From JAZDKP01 sp043802925 (GTDB taxonomy: Bacteria; Fibrobacterota; OXYB2-FULL-49-7; JAEUSG01): 29,547 nucleotides of DNA. The position numbers and the translations under genes are program-made. The stretch lies in contig JAZDKP010000168.1 in NCBI GenBank assembly GCA_043802925.1, positions 1-29,547 on the forward strand, in the 5' to 3' direction. The first letter of the stretch is position 1. The number at the start of each line of letters is the position of its first letter. Below the pieces are notes generated by a model. It ran no database searches, was not told where the DNA came from, and worked only from the letters and a program-made list of their open reading frames with translations. Below are positions 1 to 9,440 of the stretch, in pieces.

Positions 1-2760
1 TGTCCTCCACGCCGATGGTAAGCGTCCCCACTTCACTGCCCCCGCCCAGAGTATCGTTCCGGATGGCCAGCCGCGCCATGGCCCCGGGCAAAACCCGCAC
101 CAGTCCGATGGAATCACGGATGCTCCGGTATTGCGCGAAGATGCGGCCCAGACCGGTGACCAGGGGCGACAACACCGCGCTGTCCGACAACACCGTGTTC
201 AGCGCGTTGGCGACCGCGGTCCCGCTCCAGGTGACAATCGAGTCACCGAGGTAATGGCCCAGCGAATCATAAGCCGCCGCAAATACCGTGTCTTTGCCGT
301 CCGTGGTAATGACAATGGAATCGAGTGACGAACCTCCGTTGTTCCGCGCGCTCCGGATGTCGATGCGCGTCACATTACCGGTCACGGAAACAAGGCCGGT
401 TGTGTCCGGAAGGGCCGAGGCATGGGCGGCCCATACCTTGCCGGCGCCGTTATTGGATACGGTGAGGCGCGTGCTCGAACCGGAACCCACCAGCAGAGTG
501 CCGTGAGAAACGTTCCGGCCCCAGGTTACGCTCACATCGTTGACGAAGTTGTTGTCAAGGTCATAACCGGCCGCAAAAAGGTCCAGCGTGTCCACCGTGG
601 TCATACTGACCGCGCCCACCTCGCTGCCCAGACCGCCCGAGGCGCTGCGGATTTTGACGTAGAAAAGGGCGCCGGGAGTCACGGTGATATTTTTCACGGT
701 GTCACGCGTGCCGGCCCCGTAGGCCGCCATGATGCGGCCGCCCGTGCCAATCAGCGTAGCGTCAAAAATAACGCTGTCGCCCGAAACCTGGGACAGGTAG
801 TTGCCCGCCCCTGTGCCGCTCCAGGCCACAGTAACGTCGCCGAGATAATGGTCCAGTGCGTCATACCCTGCGGTGAACAGTGTATCCTTGGCGTCCGCTG
901 TATAAGAGGGCTCATCCACGGAAGCGCCGCCGTTGTTGCGGGCGCTGCGGATGTCGATGCGCGATACCGCGGCTGTCACGGTGAGGGTCCCCGTGGCACC
1001 GTCAGTGGCCGTGGCATGGTCCGCGCTCACAATGCCCGAACAGGTGTTCTGCGCGACCAGCTTGGTGCTGGTGCCGGAACTGATAAGCAGCGTGGCGTTA
1101 GGCAGGGTCTTGGTCCAGTTGACTGTAACGTCGCTGATATAATTGTTGTCCGCGTCGTATCCAGCGGCATAAAGGTTCAGCGTGTCCAGCGTGGTCATGG
1201 AAACCGTGGTCACCGGGCCTCCGCCCCCACCCGCGGCGTTGCGTATGATGACATAGCTGATGGCGCCCGGCGTGACCGCGATGTTCGCGACCGTGTCCCG
1301 CACACCGGAGCTGTACACGGCAATGATACTGCCGCCCAAACCGGCCAGCGTTGGGTTGAAGGCCACGCTGTCGCCCGAAACCAGGGAGAGGTAGTTCCCC
1401 GAGCCCGTTCCGCTCCAGGCCACGGTAACGTCGCCCAGGTAATGATCCAGTGCGTCATACCCGGCCGCAAAAAGTGTGTCCAGATTGTCCGCGTTATAGG
1501 CCGGCCCGTCCACGGAAGCGCCGCCGTTGCTCCGAGCGCTCCGGATGTCGATACGCGATACTGCGGCTGTCACGGTGATGACACCCGTGACGCCATCGGT
1601 CGCCGTGGCATGGTCCGCGATGACCGTGCCCGTGCAGGCGTTTTGTGCGACCACCTTGGTGCTGGTACCCGAACTGATGAGCAGTGTGGCACTGGGCAGC
1701 GTCTGGGTCCAGGTCACAATGATGTCACTGATATAATTATTGTCCGCGTCATACCCGGCCGAGTAGAGTGACAGCGTATCAAGCGTGGTCATGGAAACCG
1801 TGGTCACCACGCCCCCACTTCCGCCTGCCGCATCGCGGACCTTCACATAATTCAACACGCCGGTGGTGACCGTGATATTCTTGACCGTGTCCCGCAGGCC
1901 GGCACCGTAGACGGCGATGATGCTGCCGTTCGTCCCGGCCAGGGCGGGGCTGAAAACCACACTGTCGCCCGAGACCTGGGAGAGGTCATTGCCCGTTCCC
2001 GACCCGCTCCAGGCCACGGTAAAGTCGCCCAGGTACTGGCCAATGGCGTCATACCCCGCCGCAAAAAGCGTATCCTTGTTGTCCGCCGTATAGGAGGGAT
2101 TGTCGACCGGAGAGCCGTTGTTCCCGCGCGCGCTCCGGATATCGAGGGAATCCACAATCGCCGAGACGGTAATGACGCCGGTCACATCGTCCGTGGCCGT
2201 GGCATGGTCCGCAGTCACAATGCCGCTGCAGGCGTTGTGCGGCAAAAGATTTGTATTCGTACCCGAGGCCGCGGACAGTGTTGCATTGGCCAGTGTTTGG
2301 GTCCAGGTCACGCTCACATCGCTGATGTAATTGTTATCCGCATCATAGCCGGCCGCATACAAAGGCAGCGTGTCCGTGGTCAGAAGCGAAAGAACACCGA
2401 CTTCACTCCCGGCCCCACCCGCGGCGCTGCGTATTTTGACGTAAGAAAGGGCACCCGGGGTCACCTGGACAATGCCGGTGGAATCATTGAGGATACCCGT
2501 GGAATCCGTGAAAATGCGGCCGCTGCCGGTTTGCGTGGGAGTGAAGATGACCGACACGCCGTAGCGTCCCGCAAGTCCGGCGGCCAGCCCTGAATCGGTT
2601 ACACCCCAGGTCACGGACTGGTTTCCCAGAAAAGCCGAATCCACATCAAACCCCGCGGCATACAGGGTGAAACTGCCGTTATCCGCGGTATAACTGCCCG
2701 TGGCATACTCATTGGCGCGGTTGCCGTCCGTGCTTGTCAATATGCGGATAAAGTTGAGCG
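1..2760 (-). repeat. Tandem 594-bp coding repeats (198-residue paired Ig-like domains)
   Basis: The motif IDIRSARNNGG (or close variants) is encoded near 348, 942, 1536 and 2130. These positions are exactly 594 bp apart. A fifth, more diverged copy sits near 2748, offset by 15 extra bases. Each unit holds two related halves of about 98 and 100 residues. One half reads YVKIRNAAGGGGG...DTLNLYAAGYDADNNYISDVTVxW and the other IDIRSARNNGG...DTLFAAGYDALDHYLGDVTVxW. The array continues past the left edge. Unit spacing with no indels across four copies suggests recent amplification or gene conversion, with the copy nearest the LamG region the oldest. Confidence 0.92.
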
Positions 2761-5700
2761 TGGCCTCGCCGCCGGCCTTGGCGGAAGGGCCGAAATCGGA
2801 CTCGTTGTTGTCAACGGGGTTGCGTGATTTGAGCCGGAAGAAATGGGTCGACGGGTTCAGGAGCCCTTTGACCTTTACCGTGTCCCAAGCCGCAAGCGTA
2901 CGCCACACTTCCCCCGCGTTGAGCGTGGAGTCCAGCTGCACATACTGGCCCGTGGTGGCGTCATGGATGGCGTATTCCGTGGTTCCCGTTTCAAGCCCGG
3001 GTTTGGGCTTGACACGCACGGTCGTGGCCGTAAAATCACCCACCCAGGGTGCGGCCGGTGTATAGGGCTTGATGCCTTTTGTGCTCACGGCAACAAGCGT
3101 GTCATGCGTCGTATTGCCAAAATCGTCCGTCACAGTCGTTAAAATGGAATCCACCGCGTCGTCCCCGTCCAGCGTGGCGCTAAAATCATAGGTGAGGTCC
3201 GCCGGCGCCGTGCTGTTGGACACGCCCGCCTGGCTGTTTTTCATTGCGCCGTTCAGGGAGACCGTGTAGCTGAGAGTGTTCGGGTTCACGTCCCCGTAAG
3301 TCGTGTGGAGGATGCAGGAATCGAAACCGGATTCGGGACGAAGGGCGAGGTCCGACACGACCGTGTAGGGCGCCTTCGTGTCGATGGTCAGGCCCGACAG
3401 CGAATCCCGGTCCGTGGCATTGGCGCCCATACCGTCGTCTATCGTCAACCGCACGGCAAAGGTGGATATCTCCTGCGCAATCCCCTGCGCCGCAAGGTCG
3501 AACTGGAGCGCCTTTCCGTTGCCTTTGGCAACGCCGGCCCCCGCGTCCCCACTGACCTGCGTGGCCGCGCTCCAGGCCGCGCCGTTGTTGAGGCTGTATT
3601 CCAGACTGACAGTATGCGAGACATTGTCCGCGTCCGCGGTATTGAAAACAACGTCCAGGATTCTGCTGCCGTCCGTGCGCTGCCCTGCGGAAACGAGCGC
3701 CACCGTGGGCGCCATGTTGGGCACATAGGTGACCTGGACATTCTGAAGCTGGAGATTGTTGTCCGTGCCGCCGGAATGGACGAAGGCGCGCCATTTGAAC
3801 TGATAGATGCCCGTGGGCAGCGTGCCGATATTGGTATTGATCTGCGCAGCCGTCGATGACTCGCCGTAGGTTGTTCCGTTGGTTGCAGTCCAGGCCGCAC
3901 CGGTCCAATACCGCCATGTGGCCCCATTGTCCGTTGAAACCACATATTGAATTACATTACTTCCACCGTTCAGCGTCTCGGTGGTCGCAAAGCCCTGCAG
4001 CAGGCCGAATTGCAAGGAGTCCTTCTGGGTTATATACGGGTTATCCGTCGCGTACAGAGTTGATTGAAATGAGGTCCGGGCAGTGTTGGACACGCGGACT
4101 TCGTCGATTTTCCCGTTCCAGTACCAGTTGGCGTCAAGGTTCCAGTCACCGGCATAGACCGGGCTGCCCGATGCGGTCACAGCGGGTGTGTTGGCCACCG
4201 GCGTACCGGCCGTGTTGTTGACATAGACGATTGACTGGGTTCCATTCCATACGCCGGCCACGTGATACCAGGTACCGGCCGTGATGGGTGCGGCGGAATA
4301 GGCCAGATTCACATTGCTGAACCAGAAACGGATGCGTCCGTCCGGTTCAAGGCTCAGGTTAAAATTGTTGTTGCCGGCCGCGGCGCCCTTGCTCACGATG
4401 GTCCGGCCCACAGCCGGGGCCACATTGGTCGCATTCACCCACGCGTCAACCGTCAGGGCGCTCCAGGCCGCATTCAGGCCGCCCGAGCTCCCAAGGTTGA
4501 GGTACTGCGTGCTCCCGTTGAAACTGAAGCCCGAATCAACGCGGCCCGCGATCAGCGCGGGTTTTTTCACGCGCGTTCCGTGGTAGGCGTTGCCGCTGGA
4601 ATCGTTCACGCAGGCGCCGGCCAGGCGCGCGATTTCGGTCTCGTTCAGGGCCCGGCCAAAGACCGCGATTTCATCAATCTGCCCGTTGAAGTACCGCGTT
4701 CCGTTCTCATGCCCGACCCCGGCGGCCACGGACGGTGTGTTCGGCACTCCCGGATTGTTCATGGAGGCGCAACGCACGCCATCAAGATAAAGACGGGCGG
4801 TCGCCGTACCGTTGAGGACAACGGCAAAATGATGCCACGCATTATCCGCCACATCGTATCCGCAATCCAGGTCCACATTGATGGCGCCGCCGGAACTGGT
4901 GCGCCACACCAGCGATCCGTCGGGGTGCGTACCCGCGCCGGCCTGCCAGATTGTAATCCACCAGTTTCTATCTGCGCTGGAAATGGAGCGGGCTGAAATG
5001 GCTTTATATCCGGATTTGTCGCTGGTCTTGAACCAGCCGGAAACCGAGTAGGTGGTCAATGCAAGATCCGAAGTTCCGGGCCTATCGACCTTGTCGTTCG
5101 TTCCGTCAAACGTCAGCGCCCTACCGAACCGTCCCGCGGATGACACCGGTCCGCTGGCGACACCGTAACGCCGGCAGAGCGAAGAATCGGGCACGGAAAC
5201 ACCCGCATGCACGGCAATGGCGGAGTCCGTCAGCGCCTGATGATAGATGACCACTTCGTCCATGGTTCCGGAAAAGGGCTGCGAGGCCTCGAGTGCGCGG
5301 TATCCGATTTCCACCGGATCCGTGTTGGTTGCAATGGTCCCGGTTTTTGCCCCGGTATTCGCATCCTGGATACCGTTGATATAGGTCTTGACCGTGGTCC
5401 CGTTATAGGTCATGGCGATATGATACCATGAACCGGTCGTGACAGCCCCCGCCGAGGTCACGGTCAGACTGCCCCATCCGGCGCCGGTCCCGAAATAAAC
5501 CTGAAGCTTGCCCGTATTGTCAACGGTCAGCAGATAACAGTACCGTTTATTGACAATGGTATTATAAGAACCAAGGACGGTCGGCTTTATCCATGCTTCC
5601 ATTGAAAAATTGGCCATGCCTTCGAGCGCGGCCGCGTCGGGAACCAGGATGTAATCATTGCTGCCGTCAAAGGAATAGGCGTTCCCTGATTTTCCCGATG

Positions 5701-6769
5701 TCGTGACGCTTGCGCCTATCGGAGCGCCGTGCAGCGCATTCCCGCTGATGTCCTCGGTCGCAGTCGCCGCTAACGTCGCGATTTCGTTGGCCTCCAGCAC
5801 GCGGTTGAAAAGCCGCGCATCATCGATAAAACCGTTGAAGTTCTGGGTGGTGCCGGGGTTACTGCCCGCCCCGAATGTCAGGCCCTCATTCTGGTTTGAC
5901 ACCGTGATGGTCGTTGTGAACCGGAGTACACCATCGATATAGAGGTTTGTCCCGTTCGCCGAACCGCTGACAAAGGTCACGGCAACATGGTGCCAGGCAT
6001 TGTCAACCAGATTGACGCCGCTATTGCGCTCGGAAGCGGTACTCCAGTCATACACCGCAAAAGTATTGTCCTTCAGAAACATCCCGTATGCGCTCTGTTT
6101 GACCATGATGCCGCGCCATCCGCTGCCCGGTCCGCTGGTTTTAATCCAGGCGGTCATGGTGCCTGTGGTCAGATGGGTCGATACATGGGACGGTTCGGTC
6201 AGCTCCACCCTGTCGTCCGTGCCATCCAGTTCAAGCGCGCCGCCCAACTTTCCCCCGGAGGCCTGCCACATGTCCCCGGTGGTCGTATTCGACCCTCCTG
6301 CACCGGGTTGAAGCGTCCCACTGTTGGGCCCGATGATGTCCGTAAGCGTACTCCCGGAATTGTCGTCAAAGCGCCACCGCGAAACCGCGCCGGAGCTCGG
6401 GTACGAACCTGCGGAATCGACTTTGTTGTCAAAATGCCATAAACCGGCCACGCCGGGTGTTGCAGGGTCTATTGAAGCCAGCGGGATTGTGTCAAATGAC
6501 CAGTACTGCAGAAGATTGGTTGTATCAATGGCAGCGGGCCTTATACCCGTGGTATCGTCTTTAATGTGCCAAAGACCGAGGGTGTTAGCGTCAGCGGAAA
6601 CCGGAATAAGCGCACTTAGGGTGGCCCCAGTCCCTGTGACCTGGACCTTGGTGGCATCGGATACGGTATAATCAGCAGGAACGGAAAAATCGTAATTTTG
6701 AATAACGGCCCAGCTTGAGCATGTGCATATAACAAATATAATGAGATAGAGTCTTTTCAATGTTGACAT
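1..6769 (-). CDS. Giant secreted LamG / Ig-like repeat protein (C-terminus outside window)
   Basis: The minus frame is open from the ATG at 6769 to the left edge, giving 2256 codons in the window with no stop. I checked the frame at both ends and in the middle. The N-terminus (MSTLKRLYLIIFVICTCSSWA) is a signal peptide, so the protein is exported. Residues about 130-335, 340-515, 528-710 and 720-907 are four LamG/concanavalin A-like domains. They carry recurring phrases such as GGALELDGTDDRVEL, FDGSNDYILVP, AWHHVAVTF and GxIDEVxVxxRAL. Residues about 910-1330 are a less repetitive spacer with Ig/fibronectin-like stretches. From about residue 1330 on, paired Ig-like domains repeat every 198 residues. 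LamG modules usually bind glycans or proteins at the cell surface, so a surface adhesin or polymer-binding role is inferred, not shown. The Shine-Dalgarno is weak. The C-terminal anchor or sorting signal is not visible. Confidence 0.93.
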   Translation of the reverse strand, partial: MSTLKRLYLIIFVICTCSSWAVIQNYDFSVPADYTVSDATKVQVTGTGATLSALIPVSADANTLGLWHIKDDTTGIRPAAIDTTNLLQYWSFDTIPLASIDPATPGVAGLWHFDNKVDSAGSYPSSGAVSRWRFDDNSGSTLTDIIGPNSGTLQPGAGGSNTTTGDMWQASGGKLGGALELDGTDDRVELTEPSHVSTHLTTGTMTAWIKTSGPGSGWRGIMVKQSAYGMFLKDNTFAVYDWSTASERNSGVNLVDNAWHHVAVTFVSGSANGTNLYIDGVLRFTTTITVSNQNEGLTFGAGSNPGTTQNFNGFIDDARLFNRVLEANEIATLAATATEDISGNALHGAPIGASVTTSGKSGNAYSFDGSNDYILVPDAAALEGMANFSMEAWIKPTVLGSYNTIVNKRYCYLLTVDNTGKLQVYFGTGAGWGSLTVTSAGAVTTGSWYHIAMTYNGTTVKTYINGIQDANTGAKTGTIATNTDPVEIGYRALEASQPFSGTMDEVVIYHQALTDSAIAVHAGVSVPDSSLCRRYGVASGPVSSAGRFGRALTFDGTNDKVDRPGTSDLALTTYSVSGWFKTSDKSGYKAISARSISSADRNWWITIWQAGAGTHPDGSLVWRTSSGGAINVDLDCGYDVADNAWHHFAVVLNGTATARLYLDGVRCASMNNPGVPNTPSVAAGVGHENGTRYFNGQIDEIAVFGRALNETEIARLAGACVNDSSGNAYHGTRVKKPALIAGRVDSGFSFNGSTQYLNLGSSGGLNAAWSALTVDAWVNATNVAPAVGRTIVSKGAAAGNNNFNLSLEPDGRIRFWFSNVNLAYSAAPITAGTWYHVAGVWNGTQSIVYVNNTAGTPVANTPAVTASGSPVYAGDWNLDANWYWNGKIDEVRVSNTARTSFQSTLYATDNPYITQKDSLQFGLLQGFATTETLNGGSNVIQYVVSTDNGATWRYWTGAAWTATNGTTYGESSTAAQINTNIGTLPTGIYQFKWRAFVHSGGTDNNLQLQNVQVTYVPNMAPTVALVSAGQRTDGSRILDVVFNTADADNVSHTVSLEYSLNNGAAWSAATQVSGDAGAGVAKGNGKALQFDLAAQGIAQEISTFAVRLTIDDGMGANATDRDSLSGLTIDTKAPYTVVSDLALRPESGFDSCILHTTYGDVNPNTLSYTVSLNGAMKNSQAGVSNSTAPADLTYDFSATLDGDDAVDSILTTVTDDFGNTTHDTLVAVSTKGIKPYTPAAPWVGDFTATTVRVKPKPGLETGTTEYAIHDATTGQYVQLDSTLNAGEVWRTLAAWDTVKVKGLLNPSTHFFRLKSRNPVDNNESDFGPSAKAGGEATLNFIRILTSTDGNRANEYATGSYTADNGSFTLYAAGFDVDSAFLGNQSVTWGVTDSGLAAGLAGRYGVSVIFTPTQTGSGRIFTDSTGILNDSTGIVQVTPGALSYVKIRSAAGGAGSEVGVLSLLTTDTLPLYAAGYDADNNYISDVSVTWTQTLANATLSAASGTNTNLLPHNACSGIVTADHATATDDVTGVITVSAIVDSLDIRSARGNNGSPVDNPSYTADNKDTLFAAGYDAIGQYLGDFTVAWSGSGTGNDLSQVSGDSVVFSPALAGTNGSIIAVYGAGLRDTVKNITVTTGVLNYVKVRDAAGGSGGVVTTVSMTTLDTLSLYSAGYDADNNYISDIIVTWTQTLPSATLLISSGTSTKVVAQNACTGTVIADHATATDGVTGVITVTAAVSRIDIRSARSNGGASVDGPAYNADNLDTLFAAGYDALDHYLGDVTVAWSGTGSGNYLSLVSGDSVAFNPTLAGLGGSIIAVYSSGVRDTVANIAVTPGAISYVIIRNAAGGGGGPVTTVSMTTLDTLNLYAAGYDADNNYISDVTVNWTKTLPNATLLISSGTSTKLVAQNTCSGIVSADHATATDGATGTLTVTAAVSRIDIRSARNNGGASVDEPSYTADAKDTLFTAGYDALDHYLGDVTVAWSGTGAGNYLSQVSGDSVIFDATLIGTGGRIMAAYGAGTRDTVKNITVTPGALFYVKIRSASGGLGSEVGAVSMTTVDTLDLFAAGYDLDNNFVNDVSVTWGRNVSHGTLLVGSGSSTRLTVSNNGAGKVWAAHASALPDTTGLVSVTGNVTRIDIRSARNNGGSSLDSIVITTDGKDTVFAAAYDSLGHYLGDSIVTWSGTAVANALNTVLSDSAVLSPLVTGLGRIFAQYRSIRDSIGLVRVLPGAMARLAIRNDTLGGGSEVGTLTIGVED

Positions 6770-7159
6770 ATTTCTTACAATATATGTTTTCGCTTATTAT
6801 GTTTGTTTTTTCTCGTTATTAACATTTTTAACACAAACATGAACAAACTTCATAACAAACATCAACGCAAAGTTCATGCCTAGATTAATTATTTAACTTA
6901 ATACATTGTTAATAGAAGTAAACATGGGTTAACACGTTATAATAAAAGGCCATTTTATTCATACAAAAAGTGAAATATTTTCTCTATCTATTAAAGAAAA
7001 GGACAGAAAAGTCCTTCAGGCATAATAATAAGACAGAATTGAATATATTTCTATGAAATGAATCACATTTCAAGGCTTTTTGTGTAAAGATATTTACACG
7101 ACAGCATTTTCAATGAGAAGTTTATCCGTCAAACCTATTCCTTTTTATACTGCTTTTGA
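6770..7159. other. AT-rich intergenic region
   Basis: No credible gene lies between the giant gene and the repeat element. The stretch is AT-rich, with several TTAAC/GTTAA words and one small hairpin with arms 6999-7004 and 7011-7016 (AAGGAC / GTCCTT). It presumably holds the promoter of the giant gene and perhaps regulatory sites, but no promoter pair stands out. Confidence 0.5.
6834..6862. promoter_or_regulatory. Three CAAAC(A/T)T iterations upstream of the giant gene
   Basis: CAAACAT occurs at 6834-6840, CAAACTT at 6844-6850 and CAAACAT at 6856-6862. The starts are 10 and 12 bases apart, about one helical turn, and lie 65-93 bases upstream of the giant gene's ATG. The surrounding 6770-7130 is strongly AT-rich. 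This could be a regulator-binding array for the giant gene, but short AT-rich words recur by chance in such DNA. Confidence 0.25.
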
Positions 7160-7337
7160 TCGCCCCCCTCCTCTCGACCCCCGAGCGCAGAGGCTGTGTC
7201 ATAATTGACAGAAGGAGGCCGCTCCCACATCATCTTGTAGCTGTCTGAGTTAATGGACCGCAATGTGTTGACCAGGGGGATCCAATAAAGATGATTATGA
7301 CACAGCCTCCGCAGTCGAGGGGCGAGAGGGGGGTGAG
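7160..7337. repeat. REP-like palindrome split by a MITE insertion
   Basis: The left arm 7160-7189 and right arm 7310-7337 together form the same palindrome as the intact copy at 15431-15480: GA-rich arms around the core CCCCGAGCGCAGTCGAGGGG. They are separated by a 120-bp insert (7190-7309). Removing the insert and one copy of the CGCA duplication restores a perfect core. The element lies about 60 bases upstream of the U32 gene. Confidence 0.85.
7190..7309. mobile_element. 120-bp MITE-like element with 16-bp terminal inverted repeats
   Basis: The left end 7190-7205 (GAGGCTGTGTCATAAT) is the exact reverse complement of the right end 7294-7309. The element is flanked by the 4-base direct repeat CGCA at 7186-7189 and 7310-7313, the expected target-site duplication. 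It has no coding capacity. The ends resemble those I associate from memory with IS1182/IS5-type elements, but the source family is unverified. It must have been mobilised by a transposase encoded elsewhere. Confidence 0.85.
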
Positions 7338-7397
7338 TGCTCTGCGAAGATCTGAAATCTTTTACTCGATGCTCATCCATTGCTTATTTTAAACAAG

Positions 7398-9425
7398 ATG
7401 CATTCACGAACAATTCCCGAACTCCTTGCCCCGGCCGGTTCGCCCGAGACCTTTCAGGCTGGTTTTGACGCGGGCGCAGACGCCTTTTACCTCGGCGCGC
7501 CGGACTTCAATGCACGCAAGCGTGCCAAAAATTTCACACGTGACGAAATCGAACAGGCCGCGGCTTTTGCCCATCAGCACGGCAAACGCGTTTACATCAC
7601 GCTGAACACGCTCATATACGACAGCGAAATCCCGGGGCTCCTCGACCTTCTTGTCTTCCTCGACCGCATCCGGGTCGACGCGGTCATTGTGCAGGACCTC
7701 GGCGTACTGGACATCCTGCGCCGCCATTTCCCCTCCTTACGCGTCCACGCCTCCACGCAGACCTTCTGCCACAACTCCCTCCAGGCGCAATTTCTGAAGG
7801 ACGCGGGCGTGTCTCGCATCATCCTTCCCCGTGAGCTTTCGCTGGATGAAATTCGCGCGATATCCGCCAAGGTCCCGCTCGAATACGAGCTCTTCATCCA
7901 CGGCGCGCTCTGCTTTTCCTTTTCCGGCTGCTGCCTCTTTTCCTCGAACCTCTACGGCGCTTCGGGCAATCGCGGTGAATGCCGGCAGGTCTGCCGCCAC
8001 GGCTTTGAGACGGACGCGGGAACGCGCTACCCCTTTGCCATGAAGGACCTCAATGCCGCGCCCATCCTGCAGAAAATCCTTGAGACCCGGCCCGCGGCCC
8101 TGAAAATAGAAGGCCGGTTGAAAAATGCGGACTATGTTTCGCAAACCGTTTCAATGTACCGGAGATTGCTCGACGCTTACGCGGAGACCGGGCGCGTCCC
8201 GGAACCAGGTAAAATGCCCACCGGGCAGAGGGTCTTTACAACAGGTTATTTTGAAGGAAAAGCGGACCATCACTCCCTTGTAACGCAGGAGACGCCGGGC
8301 GTCATCGGCGAACACATCGGCACGGCACGCATCCCGCTCCGGGGAAGCGTGCTCCTGAAACTGCGGGAACCGCTGTCCAAGGGAGCGCGCCTCCGGCTCA
8401 CGGACAAAAGAGGGCGTGTGGCCTGCGAAGGCACGCTCCTCTCCTTTTCCACGCGCACGGTAAAGGGAGGCGTTGAGATACGCTGGAATTTGTCGGACGC
8501 GGAACCGTCCGCAGAACCGCTCACGGCCCTGCTCCTCGGCACCTACCAGCCCAAAGATCCGCGCCGTTCCTTCCGCCACGCCCTGTCGCACGCCAAAACA
8601 ACAACGCTTGCGCTTTCGCTGGAGTGGGCCAAAGGGCGGCTGACCGTCCGCGCAGACGCAGGCCCCGGATTCCCTGCGTTGATATATTCCGCGGAGCTCC
8701 CGCTTGTTCCGTCGCACAGCGAAAAGGAGCCGCACGCCCTGCTGGCGCGGATGAAGGAAATGTTCACTGAGACAGGAGTCCTGCCCTTTACAACAGATAT
8801 CCGGAAAATGGTCCTGCCCCAAGGCATGTTCTGCCCGGTCAGCGCACTGAAAAAGATACGGCAGCAAGCCTTTGCCGGGTTCGACGATATTCTCCGGAAG
8901 GACCGCGCGGACAAAGAAACCGCGGTCCGGCAGACGGTGCTTGGGGAACTGGCCGCATATCAGCAGGCCGCCCGGAACGAAGCGCCTGCATGGCTTGAGA
9001 CCGGCGCGATGGAGTCCATGCCCCTGTTCGTGCCCGAAGCTGGAATTCCCCAATGGAAAAAGCGCATAAACGGCTGGGCGGACGGAAATGGGAAACAGTC
9101 CGTTGCCAACGCCTTTGGATGGGTTCCGTTACTGACGGCCATCCCGGCAATCAATGTCTATTCCGGACCCTATGTTTATTGCGTCAATTCATTCGCCTAT
9201 GGCTTTCTGATGAAGCGCGGCCTCGCGGGCTGCATTCTGCCGTCCGACACGGACAACGCAACCCTGGGCCCGCTTATCCGCTATCCGGGCGTTTACCGGC
9301 AAAAAGGTGTCATGCGGGAAATGATGGCCTCGCGTCTTCGGATACCGTGGGAGAATTACCGGCTGAAGGGGAAGCGCTACCGGGTGGAATCGTGCGAAAG
9401 CTTTGACCTGCTGGTGGAAGTGTAA
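7398..9425 (+). CDS. rlhA: U32 family protein, RlhA-like (23S rRNA C2501 hydroxylation)
   Basis: The 675-residue product starts MHSRTIPELLAPAGSPETF, typical of the U32 'peptidase' family. Its length fits the two-domain RlhA (YdcP) group: a U32 barrel followed by a DUF3656-type C-terminal domain. Diagnostic segments are GADAFYLGAPDFNAR, ITLNTLIYD, AVIVQDLGVL and the family signature near residues 162-182 (ELFIHGALCFSFSGCCLFSS), followed by the GECRQVCR cysteines. In Escherichia coli RlhA makes 5-hydroxycytidine at C2501 of 23S rRNA. The conserved cysteines in this family bind an iron-sulfur centre. I chose the ATG at 7398 because it sits just before the conserved IPELLAPAG. A TTG six codons upstream (7380) is possible and neither has a good ribosome site. 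It could also be a related U32 hydroxylase. It converges with the histidine kinase, 15 bases away. Confidence 0.87.
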   Translation: MHSRTIPELLAPAGSPETFQAGFDAGADAFYLGAPDFNARKRAKNFTRDEIEQAAAFAHQHGKRVYITLNTLIYDSEIPGLLDLLVFLDRIRVDAVIVQDLGVLDILRRHFPSLRVHASTQTFCHNSLQAQFLKDAGVSRIILPRELSLDEIRAISAKVPLEYELFIHGALCFSFSGCCLFSSNLYGASGNRGECRQVCRHGFETDAGTRYPFAMKDLNAAPILQKILETRPAALKIEGRLKNADYVSQTVSMYRRLLDAYAETGRVPEPGKMPTGQRVFTTGYFEGKADHHSLVTQETPGVIGEHIGTARIPLRGSVLLKLREPLSKGARLRLTDKRGRVACEGTLLSFSTRTVKGGVEIRWNLSDAEPSAEPLTALLLGTYQPKDPRRSFRHALSHAKTTTLALSLEWAKGRLTVRADAGPGFPALIYSAELPLVPSHSEKEPHALLARMKEMFTETGVLPFTTDIRKMVLPQGMFCPVSALKKIRQQAFAGFDDILRKDRADKETAVRQTVLGELAAYQQAARNEAPAWLETGAMESMPLFVPEAGIPQWKKRINGWADGNGKQSVANAFGWVPLLTAIPAINVYSGPYVYCVNSFAYGFLMKRGLAGCILPSDTDNATLGPLIRYPGVYRQKGVMREMMASRLRIPWENYRLKGKRYRVESCESFDLLVEV

Positions 9426-9440
9426 CGCCTGACCCGGCCC

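Noticed and set aside
422..1771. 449-codon plus-strand ORF
   Set aside because: It lies fully inside the repeat region of the minus-strand giant gene. Its repetitive, His/Gly/Arg-rich product merely mirrors the 594-bp repeats in another frame.
1..2760. CRISPR array or satellite DNA as explanation for the 594-bp periodicity
   Set aside because: Repeats are long, coding in one continuous frame and lack short repeat-spacer structure.
7190..7309. Rho-independent terminator or riboswitch for the U32 gene
   Set aside because: Perfect 16-bp terminal inverted repeats plus a target duplication and a reconstructable insertion site are better explained by transposition.
7135..7380. 81-codon minus-strand ORF
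   Set aside because: It is composed of the MITE and both palindrome arms. There is no independent coding evidence.
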